A DNA stretch of 64,000 nucleotides from an uncultured Acetatifactor sp. (GTDB lineage: Bacteria; Bacillota; Clostridia; Lachnospirales; Lachnospiraceae). Under the pieces are notes generated by a model. That model did no database searches, was not told where the DNA came from, and worked only from the letters and a program-made list of their open reading frames with translations. The DNA is taken from NCBI GenBank assembly GCA_934433135.1, contig CAKRZO010000002.1:186001-250000 (forward strand). The letters are read 5' to 3'. Positions 41,216 through 50,459 of the stretch are shown here, one piece after another (position 1 is the first letter of the stretch; every line of letters starts with the position of its first letter). Position numbers and translations under genes: made by a program.

Positions 41216-42382
41216 ATGATCGAAAGAACATGCAGCTGTGAGATGGGGATTCATCGTGCACCGCTTGAAGAATGTGTAATCGAACGTGGAGCCATTTATC
41301 AATTGCCCCGTTTGCTGGAAAAGTATCATAAGGTTTATATGGTCTGTGATGAGAATACTTATCCGATATTGGGAGAGTGCGCGGAGCAGATTTTGACGAA
41401 AGCGGGGAAATTTTCTCATAAGTATATCCTGAAAGGAAGAGTTCTGCCCGATGCAACAGCGGTAGGGAATGTTTTGATTCACCTGCAGGATCCCAAAGCG
41501 GATTCCGATATTTTTCAGTATTCTCCCAAGCCGGATTTTATTCTGGCAGTGGGCTCCGGAGTCATCAACGATGTCTGCAGACTGGTGTCTTACCGGGTGG
41601 GGATTCCTTATGGAATTGCCGGGACAGCGCCTTCCATGGATGGTTATGCCTCTGCCGGATCCCCGATTTTGTTTGACGGATCGAAGGCTACCATAAAAGC
41701 AACAACGCCCCGATATATCCTTGCGGATTTGGATGTGATGAAGGAAGCTCCGTTTGATATGCTCCTTTCCGGAATCGGTGATATGTTCGGAAAGTATACC
41801 GGAATTTTGGACTGGGAACTTGCCAGGGATTATCACGGGGATTATTACTGCAATGAGATTGCGCAGGAGGTGTTACGGGCAACCGATTTATGCCTGAAGA
41901 ATGGATATGAATTGAAAAAGAGAGATCCGGAAAGCATCCGGAACATTATGGAAGGTTTTCTGGTAACCGGACTCGGCATGGCTTTTACCGGGAATTCCAG
42001 ACCGGCTTCCGGATCGGAACATATTATTGCACATGCCTGGGAGCTGGAATGTGTGGAGAAGGGAGAGGAGCCTCGTTTTCACGGTCTTGAAGTGTGCGAA
42101 GCAACCCGCATTGTGGCATATATGTATAAGCGTCTTTATGAGCAGACAGAAGATTTGCATTTAAAGAGCCTGATTGAAAAGTATTTGCCGTATTTTGACA
42201 AGGTGGAAAAATTCTGCCTGGAGATGAAAATGCCCAACGTGACAGAGGACTATGATACGATATTACGTGGCATCAGACGCGCACTCGGACTGCGTGACCG
42301 CTACACCATTCTTTTTTATCTGCGGGATAAGGGGTTGTTTGAGCAATATGCGGAATATGCAGCAAGGAGGGTGTTGATTTAA
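41216..42382 (+). CDS. araM: sn-Glycerol-1-phosphate dehydrogenase (AraM/EgsA-like)
   Basis: 388 aa iron-type dehydrogenase. NAD-binding AVGSGVINDVCRLVSYR, TAPSMDGYASAGSP, metal region LSGIGDMFGKYTGILDWELA, and GSEHIIAHAWELE and RFHGLEV contributing His ligands. Family members reduce dihydroxyacetone phosphate to glycerol-1-phosphate, the archaeal-type glycerol enantiomer. In Bacillus it feeds heptaprenylglyceryl lipids; in Clostridia it often sits in sugar loci. Here it follows a HAD phosphatase by 140 bp and lies across from a DeoR repressor. A G1P-forming then dephosphorylating route to glycerol is plausible but inferred. Confidence 0.9.
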   Translation: MIERTCSCEMGIHRAPLEECVIERGAIYQLPRLLEKYHKVYMVCDENTYPILGECAEQILTKAGKFSHKYILKGRVLPDATAVGNVLIHLQDPKADSDIFQYSPKPDFILAVGSGVINDVCRLVSYRVGIPYGIAGTAPSMDGYASAGSPILFDGSKATIKATTPRYILADLDVMKEAPFDMLLSGIGDMFGKYTGILDWELARDYHGDYYCNEIAQEVLRATDLCLKNGYELKKRDPESIRNIMEGFLVTGLGMAFTGNSRPASGSEHIIAHAWELECVEKGEEPRFHGLEVCEATRIVAYMYKRLYEQTEDLHLKSLIEKYLPYFDKVEKFCLEMKMPNVTEDYDTILRGIRRALGLRDRYTILFYLRDKGLFEQYAEYAARRVLI

Positions 42383-42528
42383 AACCGAGTGTGTATGCGG
42401 CAAGGAATCTTTTGCCCGTCTTGTGGACAGGGCGGAAAAGCTGGGGATTCTATGAGCCATCCTATGTGATTGCGAGAGCGTGTCAGAACGGCGGATTTTA
42501 AGTGCCGGATTACATGCAATTTCTGAAT
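42383..42528 (+). other. Unassigned, coding-like stretch after araM
   Basis: One frame (from 42379) runs without stop as KPSVYAARNLLPVLWTGRKS and ends QNGGF-stop at about 42501. A second frame gives ESFARLVDRAEKLGIL before a stop. No start or ribosome site fits either. Codon composition looks gene-like, so it may be a decayed remnant, but I recognise no family. Confidence 0.3.
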
Positions 42529-42554
42529 AATTCCTAAGAATTAAACTATATAAT
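42529..42554 (+). promoter_or_regulatory. Palindrome AATTCCTAAGAATT and -10 ahead of yesN-like gene
   Basis: AATTC-CTAA-GAATT (42529-42542) lies just upstream of TATAAT (42549-42554), where it would overlap the spacer. The same palindrome precedes promoters at 56722, 61303 and 62266. Confidence 0.55.
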
Positions 42555-42600
42555 AAAAACAAAAACGAGCCCTGGTAGCGGAAGGGGAGAATGATGACAG

Positions 42601-42644
42601 AAAAGCGAAGCAGATGACGCATGGCGGGAATCTGCTTTACTTTT
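42601..42644 (+). terminator. Leader hairpin upstream of the two-component genes
   Basis: AAAAG.GAAGCAGAT pairs with ATCTGCTT..CTTTT. It lies about 40 nt into the predicted leader and 105 nt before the response-regulator gene, so it may attenuate. The rest of the leader shows nothing clear. Confidence 0.45.
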
Positions 42645-42748
42645 GCCCAAAAATAGAATAAGATAAGGAAAAGGAATGACAAAACGCTGAATTTATAAGA
42701 GGCAGGTAGAAAACGCGGCGGCGCAAAGCAGGGAAGGGAGCAGACAAG

Positions 42749-43834
42749 ATGTATCGGGTAATAATCGCAGATGACAAACCGTTTATCCGGGAGGGGCTTC
42801 TGAAACGAAATGACTGGAATGCCTGGGGCTATGAAGTGGCAGGGGTGTTTGAGGATGGAAGCGATGTCCTCAAATTGCTGGAAAAGGAAAAGGCGGATGT
42901 GCTGTTGACCGATATCTGCATGTTTGAAGTATCCGGTCTGGAGGTTGCCCGTGTGATTTCGGAAAAATATCCCTGGATGAAAGTGGTGCTTTTAAGCGGG
43001 TATCGGGAGTTCGAATATGCGCAACAGGCGCTGCGCTGCGGAGTATATGACTATTTACTGAAGCCCATTGACTATGCAAGACTGAAAGAGATTTTTATAA
43101 AACTTAAGAAGGAATTCGATGAGGCGGTGCATGAAGAACAGGTGTTACGAAGCTTCGGAGAAGAGGAATACGGTCAGCTGCTGGAACTTTTGAAGTTGGT
43201 GCCGGATTCGATGCTGGGAGAAGGAGAAGATACCTGGCTTGCCTATGCCAGACTCAAACCGTTCATCCATAACGCTCCGCTTAAAGTAAGAGAGATTGCC
43301 GTAAAGAGACTTTTGGAGTGTCTGCAGGATGAACTTTCCGGTAAAGACAGGAAATTGGCGGAAGAGTTTACTTCCCGGATGCGTAATATTGATATTTCCA
43401 GGGAACAGGAAGCTGCGGAACAGATTTCTTTGTTGCTGCAGAAGCTGAATGACCGGCTGACGCAAGAGGGACTGGCAGCTACCGGTAAGACCGGACATGA
43501 TGAGGAAATGCTTAAAGCCTGCCGTTATATCAGCAATCATCTCAGCGAAGATATTTCTTATAAAGATGTGGCGGACTTTGTGCATTTAAGCCCCAGACAT
43601 TTCCTGCGTCGTTTCAGCGCGGAAACCAAAGAAAGCTTTACGGAATACATGATCCGGATGCGGATTTGCAGTGCAATGAAGCTTTTGGAAGATGAGACCA
43701 TTCAGACAGAAGATATCTGCCGTCTGGTAGGTTACAAAGATGAAAAATACTTTCAGAATCTGTTTAAAAAGCGGGTAGGCTGTACACTCGTGGAATATAT
43801 GTCGCGCAAAAAAAGAGAATCCGTTGAAAAATAG
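42749..43834 (+). CDS. YesN-type response regulator with AraC output domain
   Basis: 361 aa. The receiver domain has MYRVIIADDKPFIREGL (acidic pair Asp8-Asp9), phospho-acceptor Asp55 in LLTDICMFEVSG, Ser83 and Lys105 in YLLKPID. A helical linker of about 120 residues follows. The C-terminal AraC domain includes ISYKDVADFVHLSPRHFLRR, ESFTEYMIRMRI and EDICRLVGYKDEKYFQNLFK. It is paired with the YesM-type kinase, whose gene overlaps its end, and probably activates the importer and enzyme genes downstream. Confidence 0.93.
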   Translation: MYRVIIADDKPFIREGLLKRNDWNAWGYEVAGVFEDGSDVLKLLEKEKADVLLTDICMFEVSGLEVARVISEKYPWMKVVLLSGYREFEYAQQALRCGVYDYLLKPIDYARLKEIFIKLKKEFDEAVHEEQVLRSFGEEEYGQLLELLKLVPDSMLGEGEDTWLAYARLKPFIHNAPLKVREIAVKRLLECLQDELSGKDRKLAEEFTSRMRNIDISREQEAAEQISLLLQKLNDRLTQEGLAATGKTGHDEEMLKACRYISNHLSEDISYKDVADFVHLSPRHFLRRFSAETKESFTEYMIRMRICSAMKLLEDETIQTEDICRLVGYKDEKYFQNLFKKRVGCTLVEYMSRKKRESVEK

Positions 43835-43871
43835 TACCGCAATTTGTTTTCACTCGGAAATGAGGATTAGG

Positions 43872-45668
43872 ATGAAAATGATACATTATTTTAAGGATTA
43901 TCGTTTTAAAAGCATTTTAGGCAAATATTTTCTGGTGCTCTTTGTGGGACTGGTACTTCCGGTAACATTGTTAAATGTATATTATTCCAGAAAGAACCGG
44001 GAGATGATCCGGCAGGAAATGATTTTCGGCAATGAATCCGCTTTGGAAAAGGCCTATAATAATGTCAATGTAGTTTTGACATCTATGAAAGATGTGACAT
44101 ACAGTATCGGGCAGATGGATTCCCTGCGTTATCTGGCAACATTACAGTCGGTGAGCGGAAGCCGTGCAAATTTAAAGGCTCTGATGGAAAATGCATCGGT
44201 TGTGAAAGCGGCCAATCGCTATATCGATTCGATTTATATCTATTTTCAGCTATCCGGAGAAATAGTAACACAGAGCGGTGTATACGAAAAAGAGAATCTC
44301 AGTGATATCGAATGGCTGGATACTTACCGGGAACAGAAAGGAAACAAAACCATTCTGGAAGTTCGCCGTAAAGAGGGAAGGTATCCTTATCTGATTACTC
44401 TGATTTATCCGGTTACCAACAGCGGAAATGACCCGATCGGGGCGGTTGTGGTGAATCTGAACGTGGAAGAACTGGGCAAATATTTAGGAAGCGGAAGTTA
44501 TCGGAACAGGAATTATGCACCTATGCTTTTGATTTTTGACGAAACCATGGGAAAGCTGATTTACAGTGATGAATACCGTCTTTATGAGGATGAGCAGGAG
44601 GATCTGGAGCAGCTTTCCCGGTTGTCCGGAAAGCAGGAAAGGTATTCGGAAATTCTGGATTTATGGGGAAAAAGTTATTGTGTATCCGGAATGCATTCCG
44701 GGAAAGATAAGCTGTGGTACCTGTATTTGACAAATATGGAGGCATATGAGAGCAAACAGCAGCAGTCGGATTGTCTGCAAATGGTTGTTCTGGGGATATC
44801 GATGCTTTTGTGTGCGGCAATTGCCTTCTTCTTGGCAGTTTGGGTTTATCGGCCGATTCAGAAGACCGTTCGTCTGATGGAAGGCATGTCTTTGTTGACA
44901 GCCTGGGATAAAAAGCAGAATATTGACGAAATCAAAGCCATTCAGTACGGAATTCTTACTGCGCAGAAAGAAAATCAGTCTTTAAATGAAAAAATAGAAG
45001 AACGAATGGTCAGTCTGCATAATGCGCAGATCTGTGCCTTGCAGACGCAGATCAATCCCCATTTTATGTACAATACGTTGGAGTCCATCGGCAATGCAGC
45101 GGTTTTTTTGACCAACAAAGAAAATGAAGTTTCCGATATGCTCTTTATTCTGGGCCGGTTGCTTTATATCAGCTTAAACGGAGAAAACTATCTGGTTCCT
45201 TTGGGGGAGGAGATGGAGCATGTCAAACTTTATATGAAGATTATGGAATTTCAGGTGAAAGGAAGAATTAAAATTCATCTGGATATTCCCAAGGACCTGA
45301 TCTGGGAGAGAATTGTCAAACTTACCTTGCAGCCTTTGATTGAAAATGCCATTGAACATGGGTTGGCGTCAAAAAGGGAAAACGGAGAAATCTGGGTAAA
45401 GTGTTATAAAATCGGTCGGGAAATCTATGTCAGTGTAACGGACAACGGAGTTGGTATGACAGCGGAGAAGCTTCATAAGCTGCGTGCACAGATAGAAGAA
45501 CCCATTGAAATCGGAACGAAGCATATCGGTCTTCGGAATGTGAACCAGAGACTGAAGCTGATCTTCGGAAATGAGTACGGACTGTTGATCGATCATGCAA
45601 AAGAAGGCGGAATGTGCGTCACAATTCATTTCCATGAGATTATGGAAGAATGGAATCACAAGATGTAA
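43872..45668 (+). CDS. YesM-type sensor histidine kinase
   Basis: About 598 aa. Membrane segment 1 near residues 14-36 (FLVLFVGLVLPVTLLNVYY), an extracytoplasmic sensor domain to about residue 290, and membrane segment 2 (MVVLGISMLLCAAIAFFLAV). A HAMP-like region and the His_kinase domain follow, with His397 in QTQINPHFMYNTLE. The ATPase domain carries LIENAIEHGL and VTDNGVGM. This class senses extracellular sugars directly or via binding proteins. ATG 43872 is preferred because AGGATTAGG precedes it; TTG 43824 overlapping the regulator gene has no site. Confidence 0.92.
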   Translation: MKMIHYFKDYRFKSILGKYFLVLFVGLVLPVTLLNVYYSRKNREMIRQEMIFGNESALEKAYNNVNVVLTSMKDVTYSIGQMDSLRYLATLQSVSGSRANLKALMENASVVKAANRYIDSIYIYFQLSGEIVTQSGVYEKENLSDIEWLDTYREQKGNKTILEVRRKEGRYPYLITLIYPVTNSGNDPIGAVVVNLNVEELGKYLGSGSYRNRNYAPMLLIFDETMGKLIYSDEYRLYEDEQEDLEQLSRLSGKQERYSEILDLWGKSYCVSGMHSGKDKLWYLYLTNMEAYESKQQQSDCLQMVVLGISMLLCAAIAFFLAVWVYRPIQKTVRLMEGMSLLTAWDKKQNIDEIKAIQYGILTAQKENQSLNEKIEERMVSLHNAQICALQTQINPHFMYNTLESIGNAAVFLTNKENEVSDMLFILGRLLYISLNGENYLVPLGEEMEHVKLYMKIMEFQVKGRIKIHLDIPKDLIWERIVKLTLQPLIENAIEHGLASKRENGEIWVKCYKIGREIYVSVTDNGVGMTAEKLHKLRAQIEEPIEIGTKHIGLRNVNQRLKLIFGNEYGLLIDHAKEGGMCVTIHFHEIMEEWNHKM

Positions 45669-45670
45669 AC

Positions 45671-45711
45671 AAAAAGCGGACGATACTTTGATAAAAGTAA
45701 GTCCGTTTTTT
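45671..45711 (+). terminator. Terminator after histidine kinase gene
   Basis: AAAAAGCGGAC..ACTT pairs with AAGT..GTCCGTTTTTT, followed by TGT. It separates the regulatory pair from the importer operon. Confidence 0.75.
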
Positions 45712-45804
45712 GTATGCAGGGAACCGGAGAACAGACAGGTAATATGGATGTGCGGAAAGGAAAAAGGTAGTCATCATTGTCACTGCAAATGTCATCATAA
45801 CAGG

Positions 45805-45833
45805 TTGAAGAAAAAAAGATATTGCTATACAAT
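45805..45833 (+). promoter_or_regulatory. Promoter for second importer operon
   Basis: TTGAAG (45805-45810), 17-bp spacer, TACAAT (45828-45833), about 95 bp before the first permease gene. Probably under control of the YesN-type regulator. Confidence 0.6.
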
Positions 45834-45928
45834 TTAACAAGAAAAAGAGAGCAGATGAGCAAAAATGTATGTAGGATTTTACGCGAAGATTCTTCAGATA
45901 CGAAAGCGTCTGCGAAGTGAGGAATTAG

Positions 45929-46861
45929 ATGAAAAAAGAAAAATACAGAAAAAAAAGCATATGGAAAGATGCAGGAAACTGGGAATTGTTTTTGCTGTGT
46001 ATCCCGGCAATTGCGGGATACATTCTGTTTAGCTACATACCGATAGCGGCATCCATTACTTTGCCGTTTAAAAATTATAAGTTCAGCCAGGGCATTCTAG
46101 GAAGTGAATGGGTAGGACTTAAAAACTTCGGCTGGATTCTGTCTGCCAGATCTATGGGAAGAGTGCTCAGAAATACGCTTGGATATGGAATTTGGTTTAT
46201 GGTGATCGGTCCGATTCTTAATATGATTGTGGCACTTATGCTGTTTGAAGTACGCAGCAGGAGGATGCTGAAAACTTATCAAACGATTATTACGTTTCCG
46301 AATTTCATGTCTATGGTTGTGGTGGGATATGTAACGTATGCGATCTTAAGTCCGACAACGGGAGCCTTAAATTATTTAAGGCAGTTTCTGGGAATGGGAA
46401 AGACGGACGTCTATATGAAACCGGGAGCCTGGCCGATGATTCTGACGATTGTCAATCTGTGGAAAGGGGTCGGCATGGGATCCATGATGTACTTCGCTTC
46501 CCTGACAGGAATTGACACTGCCTTGTATGAGGCTGCGGAAATCGACGGAGCCAATCGATTCCAGAAGATGCGGTATATTTCGCTGCCGCACCTGGTTCCG
46601 CTGGTCTGCATTTTCACAATTCTGAGTGCAGGAGGTATTTTCGGGGGAAATTTCGATCTATTTTACATCATTCCGAGAGATACCAAAATATTGTATGCAA
46701 CTACGGATGTTTTGAATACTTATGTTTACAGAGCTTTGCAGGATGGAAATTACTCAACGGGAGCTACTGTCGGATTCCTGCAGGGTGTTGTGGGAATGAT
46801 TATGATTGTTCTGACGAATTTAATCGTCAAAAAAATATCGGATGAAAATTCCTTGTTTTAA
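45929..46861 (+). CDS. LplB-type ABC transporter permease (second importer)
   Basis: 310 aa, six membrane segments, EAA loop YEAAEIDGANRFQKMRYISL. WVGLKNFGWILSARSMGRVL and the GNFDLFYIIPRDTKILYATT segment near the C-terminus match the LplB branch. It is a paralogue of the protein at 26289 but clearly diverged, so an independent import system rather than a recent copy. First gene of a permease-permease-lipoprotein set without an ATPase. Confidence 0.92.
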   Translation: MKKEKYRKKSIWKDAGNWELFLLCIPAIAGYILFSYIPIAASITLPFKNYKFSQGILGSEWVGLKNFGWILSARSMGRVLRNTLGYGIWFMVIGPILNMIVALMLFEVRSRRMLKTYQTIITFPNFMSMVVVGYVTYAILSPTTGALNYLRQFLGMGKTDVYMKPGAWPMILTIVNLWKGVGMGSMMYFASLTGIDTALYEAAEIDGANRFQKMRYISLPHLVPLVCIFTILSAGGIFGGNFDLFYIIPRDTKILYATTDVLNTYVYRALQDGNYSTGATVGFLQGVVGMIMIVLTNLIVKKISDENSLF

Positions 46862-46869
46862 AGGAGAAC

Positions 46870-47775
46870 ATGAAAATGAAAAAGAAAATCAGTGCATTTG
46901 ACGTTATATTGCATGCCGTTTTTTTTCTGATGTGCATGAGTTTTATAATCCCTTTGCTTTTGGTGATATCCGCATCCTTTACCAGTGAGAGCTGGCTGAC
47001 GTCGGGGAACGGATTCAGTCTGTTGCCCAGGCAGTTTACGGTGGCAGCGTATCGTGCAGCATTCAGCAATGCAGGACAAATGTTACGGGCATATGCAGTG
47101 ACCATTGCACAGGCCGTGATCGGAACCGTTCTTTCCTGTATTATCTCCGGAATGATTGCTTATCCGCTTTCGCGAAGTAATTTTCGCTTTAAGAAGGGAA
47201 TTGTTTTTTTCGTATTTTTTACCATGCTTTTTTCTGCCGGAATGATACCGTCTTACATCATTTTTGCAAAAGTATATCATATCAGCAATAATTTTTTGAT
47301 CTACATTTTGCCGGGAATTACAGGGGGCGCATGGAATACCATGGTATTCCGGACATTTTTTAAGAGCCTGCCGGAATCCTTGTTTGAAGCGGCGCATCTG
47401 GACGGGGCAAGGGAACTGAAAGTATTCTTTGAGATCGTCGTACCGTTGTCAACCCCGGTTTTTGCTTCCATCGGATTTATGACCCTGGTGGGTAAATGGA
47501 ACGACTATACGACATCCATGATCTATATCCGGGATGAAAAATTATATACGTTGCAGTATTTGCTGCAGAGATTGATGGATGAAGCCAATTTCTTAAAGAG
47601 TCTGTCGGAAAAAGCTTATATGATGGGGAATGTGCAGGTAGATATGCAGGCAATGCCGAGCGAGACTTTGAAATATGCACTGTGCATTATTGCCGCAGGC
47701 CCGATGCTTGTTGTATTTCCTTTCTTTCAAAAGTATTTTGCACAGGGTCTGACAATCGGCGGTGTAAAAGAGTGA
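46870..47775 (+). CDS. LplC/YtcP-type ABC transporter permease (second importer)
   Basis: 301 aa, six membrane segments. The N-terminal VILHAVFFLMCMSFIIPLLL, the typical SWLTSGNGFSLLPRQFTVAA periplasm-side loop, and the EAA variant FEAAHLDGARELKVFFEIV are visible. Its start is 8 bp after the lplB-like stop with AGGAGA in front. Together with the preceding gene it forms the membrane channel of the importer. It ends in YFAQGLTIGGVKE, as many LplC proteins do. Confidence 0.92.
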   Translation: MKMKKKISAFDVILHAVFFLMCMSFIIPLLLVISASFTSESWLTSGNGFSLLPRQFTVAAYRAAFSNAGQMLRAYAVTIAQAVIGTVLSCIISGMIAYPLSRSNFRFKKGIVFFVFFTMLFSAGMIPSYIIFAKVYHISNNFLIYILPGITGGAWNTMVFRTFFKSLPESLFEAAHLDGARELKVFFEIVVPLSTPVFASIGFMTLVGKWNDYTTSMIYIRDEKLYTLQYLLQRLMDEANFLKSLSEKAYMMGNVQVDMQAMPSETLKYALCIIAAGPMLVVFPFFQKYFAQGLTIGGVKE

Positions 47776-47890
47776 GTGCGCCATAAATGCGCCTTGAAAG
47801 GGTGCATGGTACTTTGATAAACTTGAATAAAAATCGATTCCGGTGCGCAACGGAAGAGTTTTTTAGATAAAAAAATCAGGAGGATTTTGT

Positions 47891-49549
47891 ATGAAAAGAA
47901 AAGTGTTGGGAGTGTTGCTTGCAGCAACATTAACAGTGTCAGCTTTATTGACCGGATGCGGTAATAATAAGGAAACGCAGCCGTCGGAAAGCGGGAAAGA
48001 TGCCTCTGTGGAGCAGAGCAGCACACAGAAAAGCGAAAACGTTGAAACGAAGGATACGGATTTGGAAGCCAAGACCATTCAGCTGTGGCTGCCGGGAGAT
48101 AAAAAGCAGGATTCCGAAAAAGTGTGGGAAGCATTCAATGAGAAATTGCAGGAATATGTACCGAATACGACTGTGGAGATTTCTTTAATCTCATTTTCAG
48201 ATTATGGTGAGAAGTATAAGCAGATGCTAGCCTCCGGGGAAACAGTGGATCTGGCCTGGGTCGCAAGCTGGGTGACCGGGAATATGGATGAGGGCATTGC
48301 CAACGGGAACATGATGCCTTTGGATGATCTGCTGGAAGAATACGGTTCCGGTATCAAAGAAGCTTTGGGTGACCAGGCACTGGATTTGCATCGTACCGCA
48401 GATGGTAAACTGTATTACCTCTTCAGCTGGCAGGGGCTTTACAACAATAGAAGAGCCTATACTTTTCCGACAGAGTTAACGAAGCTGGCCGGAGAAGGAT
48501 GGCTGGAAAAGACACAGGAACTGGTGACGAAGTGGTGGAACACCGATTCTTCTCTGGAGGATTTCCAGGCCGTTCTGGATCAGATCGCAATTTATTGTGA
48601 AGCGTTAAAAGAGAATGGTAAATTATACGGAGGTATTTCTCCGACCGATCACTTTGGCTGGAATTATGGGACAAGACTCCGTACGGACGGAGTACCGAGC
48701 GGTATTGAGCATGTAGGTTTAGTTACCGGTGATAACACCTTTACGGTAACGGATGCAATTGCAACCGATTATTTCCGTCTGTTTGCCAAGAATATGGCTG
48801 ATTTCTATAAAAAAGGATATATCCGTTCCGATATCGGTTCTTTTGACAGAAGCGCAGCATCGTTACCGAAAAACAATGAATATACACCGAATACCTGGAT
48901 TATGGGATGCGGAGGCGCTCTCTTGGATAATGATGCGGAACTGCAGTCTTTTCGGATGGGAACTGAAATTTCAGATGTCTTTATTGAAGAAAAGGGAACC
49001 CTGGGAAAAGGAGATGCAACCGCGATGTCCATTCCTTACTGCGCGGATGAACCGGAAAGAGGAATGATGGTATTGAATGCAATCTATTCTCAGCCGGATT
49101 TGTATCAGCTACTTATCTGGGGAATGGAAGGAGAGAATTATACCAAAAACAGCGATGGAACCATTACGCTTATTAAGAGCGATTCAGGAGAAAAAACTTA
49201 CGGAATCGACAATTGGATTATCGGAACCTGCAGAAACGGACTTACGGAAGAAGGAAGTGATCCTGATTATTACAATCAGGTAGCAGAAGCGGAAAAAACA
49301 GCATATATAAATCCTTTCCTTAATTTTGCATTTGATCAGAGCAACGTAAGTGATATTGTTTCTTCCTTAACAGCCATTGACAAAGAATACTATGATATGG
49401 TTTACATGGGATATACAGGAGATGAATGGGAAGCTACACTGGATAAGTGGATTGCGGAACGCAAGGCTGCCGGTGTGGATACCCTGATTGCAGAATATCA
49501 GAAACAGCTGGATGCTTACATCAAAGAGAATAATATTACTTCATGGTAA
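47891..49549 (+). CDS. Extracellular solute-binding lipoprotein (second importer)
   Basis: 552 aa. The signal peptide is followed by LLTGC with lipidated Cys23, then a polar tether. The mature part has IQLWLPGDKKQDSEKVWEAF, typical of family 1 sugar-binding proteins, and a long two-lobe fold with several Trp residues. The C-terminus forms a hinge helix (WIAERKAAGVDTLIAEYQKQ). AGGAGG precedes ATG. A 30-base perfect hairpin follows its stop. Ligand unknown; the nearby enzymes suggest an acylated glycoside. Confidence 0.9.
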   Translation: MKRKVLGVLLAATLTVSALLTGCGNNKETQPSESGKDASVEQSSTQKSENVETKDTDLEAKTIQLWLPGDKKQDSEKVWEAFNEKLQEYVPNTTVEISLISFSDYGEKYKQMLASGETVDLAWVASWVTGNMDEGIANGNMMPLDDLLEEYGSGIKEALGDQALDLHRTADGKLYYLFSWQGLYNNRRAYTFPTELTKLAGEGWLEKTQELVTKWWNTDSSLEDFQAVLDQIAIYCEALKENGKLYGGISPTDHFGWNYGTRLRTDGVPSGIEHVGLVTGDNTFTVTDAIATDYFRLFAKNMADFYKKGYIRSDIGSFDRSAASLPKNNEYTPNTWIMGCGGALLDNDAELQSFRMGTEISDVFIEEKGTLGKGDATAMSIPYCADEPERGMMVLNAIYSQPDLYQLLIWGMEGENYTKNSDGTITLIKSDSGEKTYGIDNWIIGTCRNGLTEEGSDPDYYNQVAEAEKTAYINPFLNFAFDQSNVSDIVSSLTAIDKEYYDMVYMGYTGDEWEATLDKWIAERKAAGVDTLIAEYQKQLDAYIKENNITSW

Positions 49550-49564
49550 GTGGTAAGCCGATTG

Positions 49565-49606
49565 GTAATCGGGAGATTAAAACGGTAATCTCCCGATTAC
49601 TGTTTT
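49565..49606 (+). terminator. Hairpin after second binding-protein gene
   Basis: GTAATCGGGAGATTA (49565-49579) pairs perfectly with TAATCTCCCGATTAC (49586-49600), followed by TGTTTT. It acts as a terminator with possible read-through into the enzyme genes. Confidence 0.8.
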
Positions 49607-49648
49607 ATGAAAAGCAACTTTTCAACAGAACGGAGCGATTGATATAAC

Positions 49649-50452
49649 ATGAATATAGAAGAATTTATAAATGAGAAAAATGAAAAGCCGCTTGACAGAG
49701 TAGTTTCAAACGGAGGGTTTTGCAGCATCTTCAGGACCATTGCCTGTATAGGAGACAGTCTGTCTTCGGGAGAACTTGTCGCTTATGAAAATGGCAGTAA
49801 GAGCTGGCACGATATGTATGAATATTCCTGGGGACAGTTTTTGGCAAGAGATACGGGATGTACGGTATACAATTTTTCAAAAGGAGCCATGTGCGCAAAA
49901 TGCTATGACGAATTCGCACGTGAAAGGGGATTTTATGACGATAAGTATAAAAGCAAAGCTTATATTATGGCGCTGGGTGTAAATGATATGTCACAGGTTC
50001 TGGCAGGTGAACTTGAATTCGGAGATGTTTCGGATATTAATATAGCGGATTACGCGAAAAATAAACCTACATTTGTCGGATATTATGCGAGTATCCTGTC
50101 CAGATACAAGACAATTGCGCCAAAAGCAAAATTTTTCTTTGTAACCATGTCCAGCGATACCGATGAAGAAAGAAGAGAAATGCTTTATGAAAAGCATGCT
50201 GAATTTTTATATAAGCTTACGGAAATCTTCGATAACAGCTATGTTATAGATCTTAGGAAGTATGCACCTTCCTATGATCATAATTTCAAGGAGAAATTTT
50301 ACCTTGATGATCATCTGAATCCTTCCGGGTACAGATTAACAGCCTTGATGATCGAATCCTACATTGATTACATTATCAGGAATAATTTCGAAGATTTTAA
50401 GCAGGTTGGATTTATTAATACACCTTATCATAATGCAAAGGAAAAGTGGTAG
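49649..50452 (+). CDS. Cytosolic SGNH/GDSL esterase
   Basis: 267 aa, no signal peptide. Block I is ACIGDSLSSGE with the nucleophile Ser. A Gly of block II lies in YNFSKGAM, block III is MALGVNDMS with Asn, and block V is LDDHLNPSG with the Asp-x-x-His pair variant. Such enzymes remove acetyl or other acyl groups. First of five packed genes (49649-56708) with short gaps or overlaps, so co-translation is likely. Exact acyl donor unknown. Confidence 0.85.
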   Translation: MNIEEFINEKNEKPLDRVVSNGGFCSIFRTIACIGDSLSSGELVAYENGSKSWHDMYEYSWGQFLARDTGCTVYNFSKGAMCAKCYDEFARERGFYDDKYKSKAYIMALGVNDMSQVLAGELEFGDVSDINIADYAKNKPTFVGYYASILSRYKTIAPKAKFFFVTMSSDTDEERREMLYEKHAEFLYKLTEIFDNSYVIDLRKYAPSYDHNFKEKFYLDDHLNPSGYRLTALMIESYIDYIIRNNFEDFKQVGFINTPYHNAKEKW

Positions 50453-50459
50453 GACAAAA

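Noticed and set aside
50364..50459. N-terminal extension of the beta-helix protein into the esterase gene
   Set aside because: ATG 50460 has AGGA at 5 bases; the upstream part is the esterase C-terminus in another frame.
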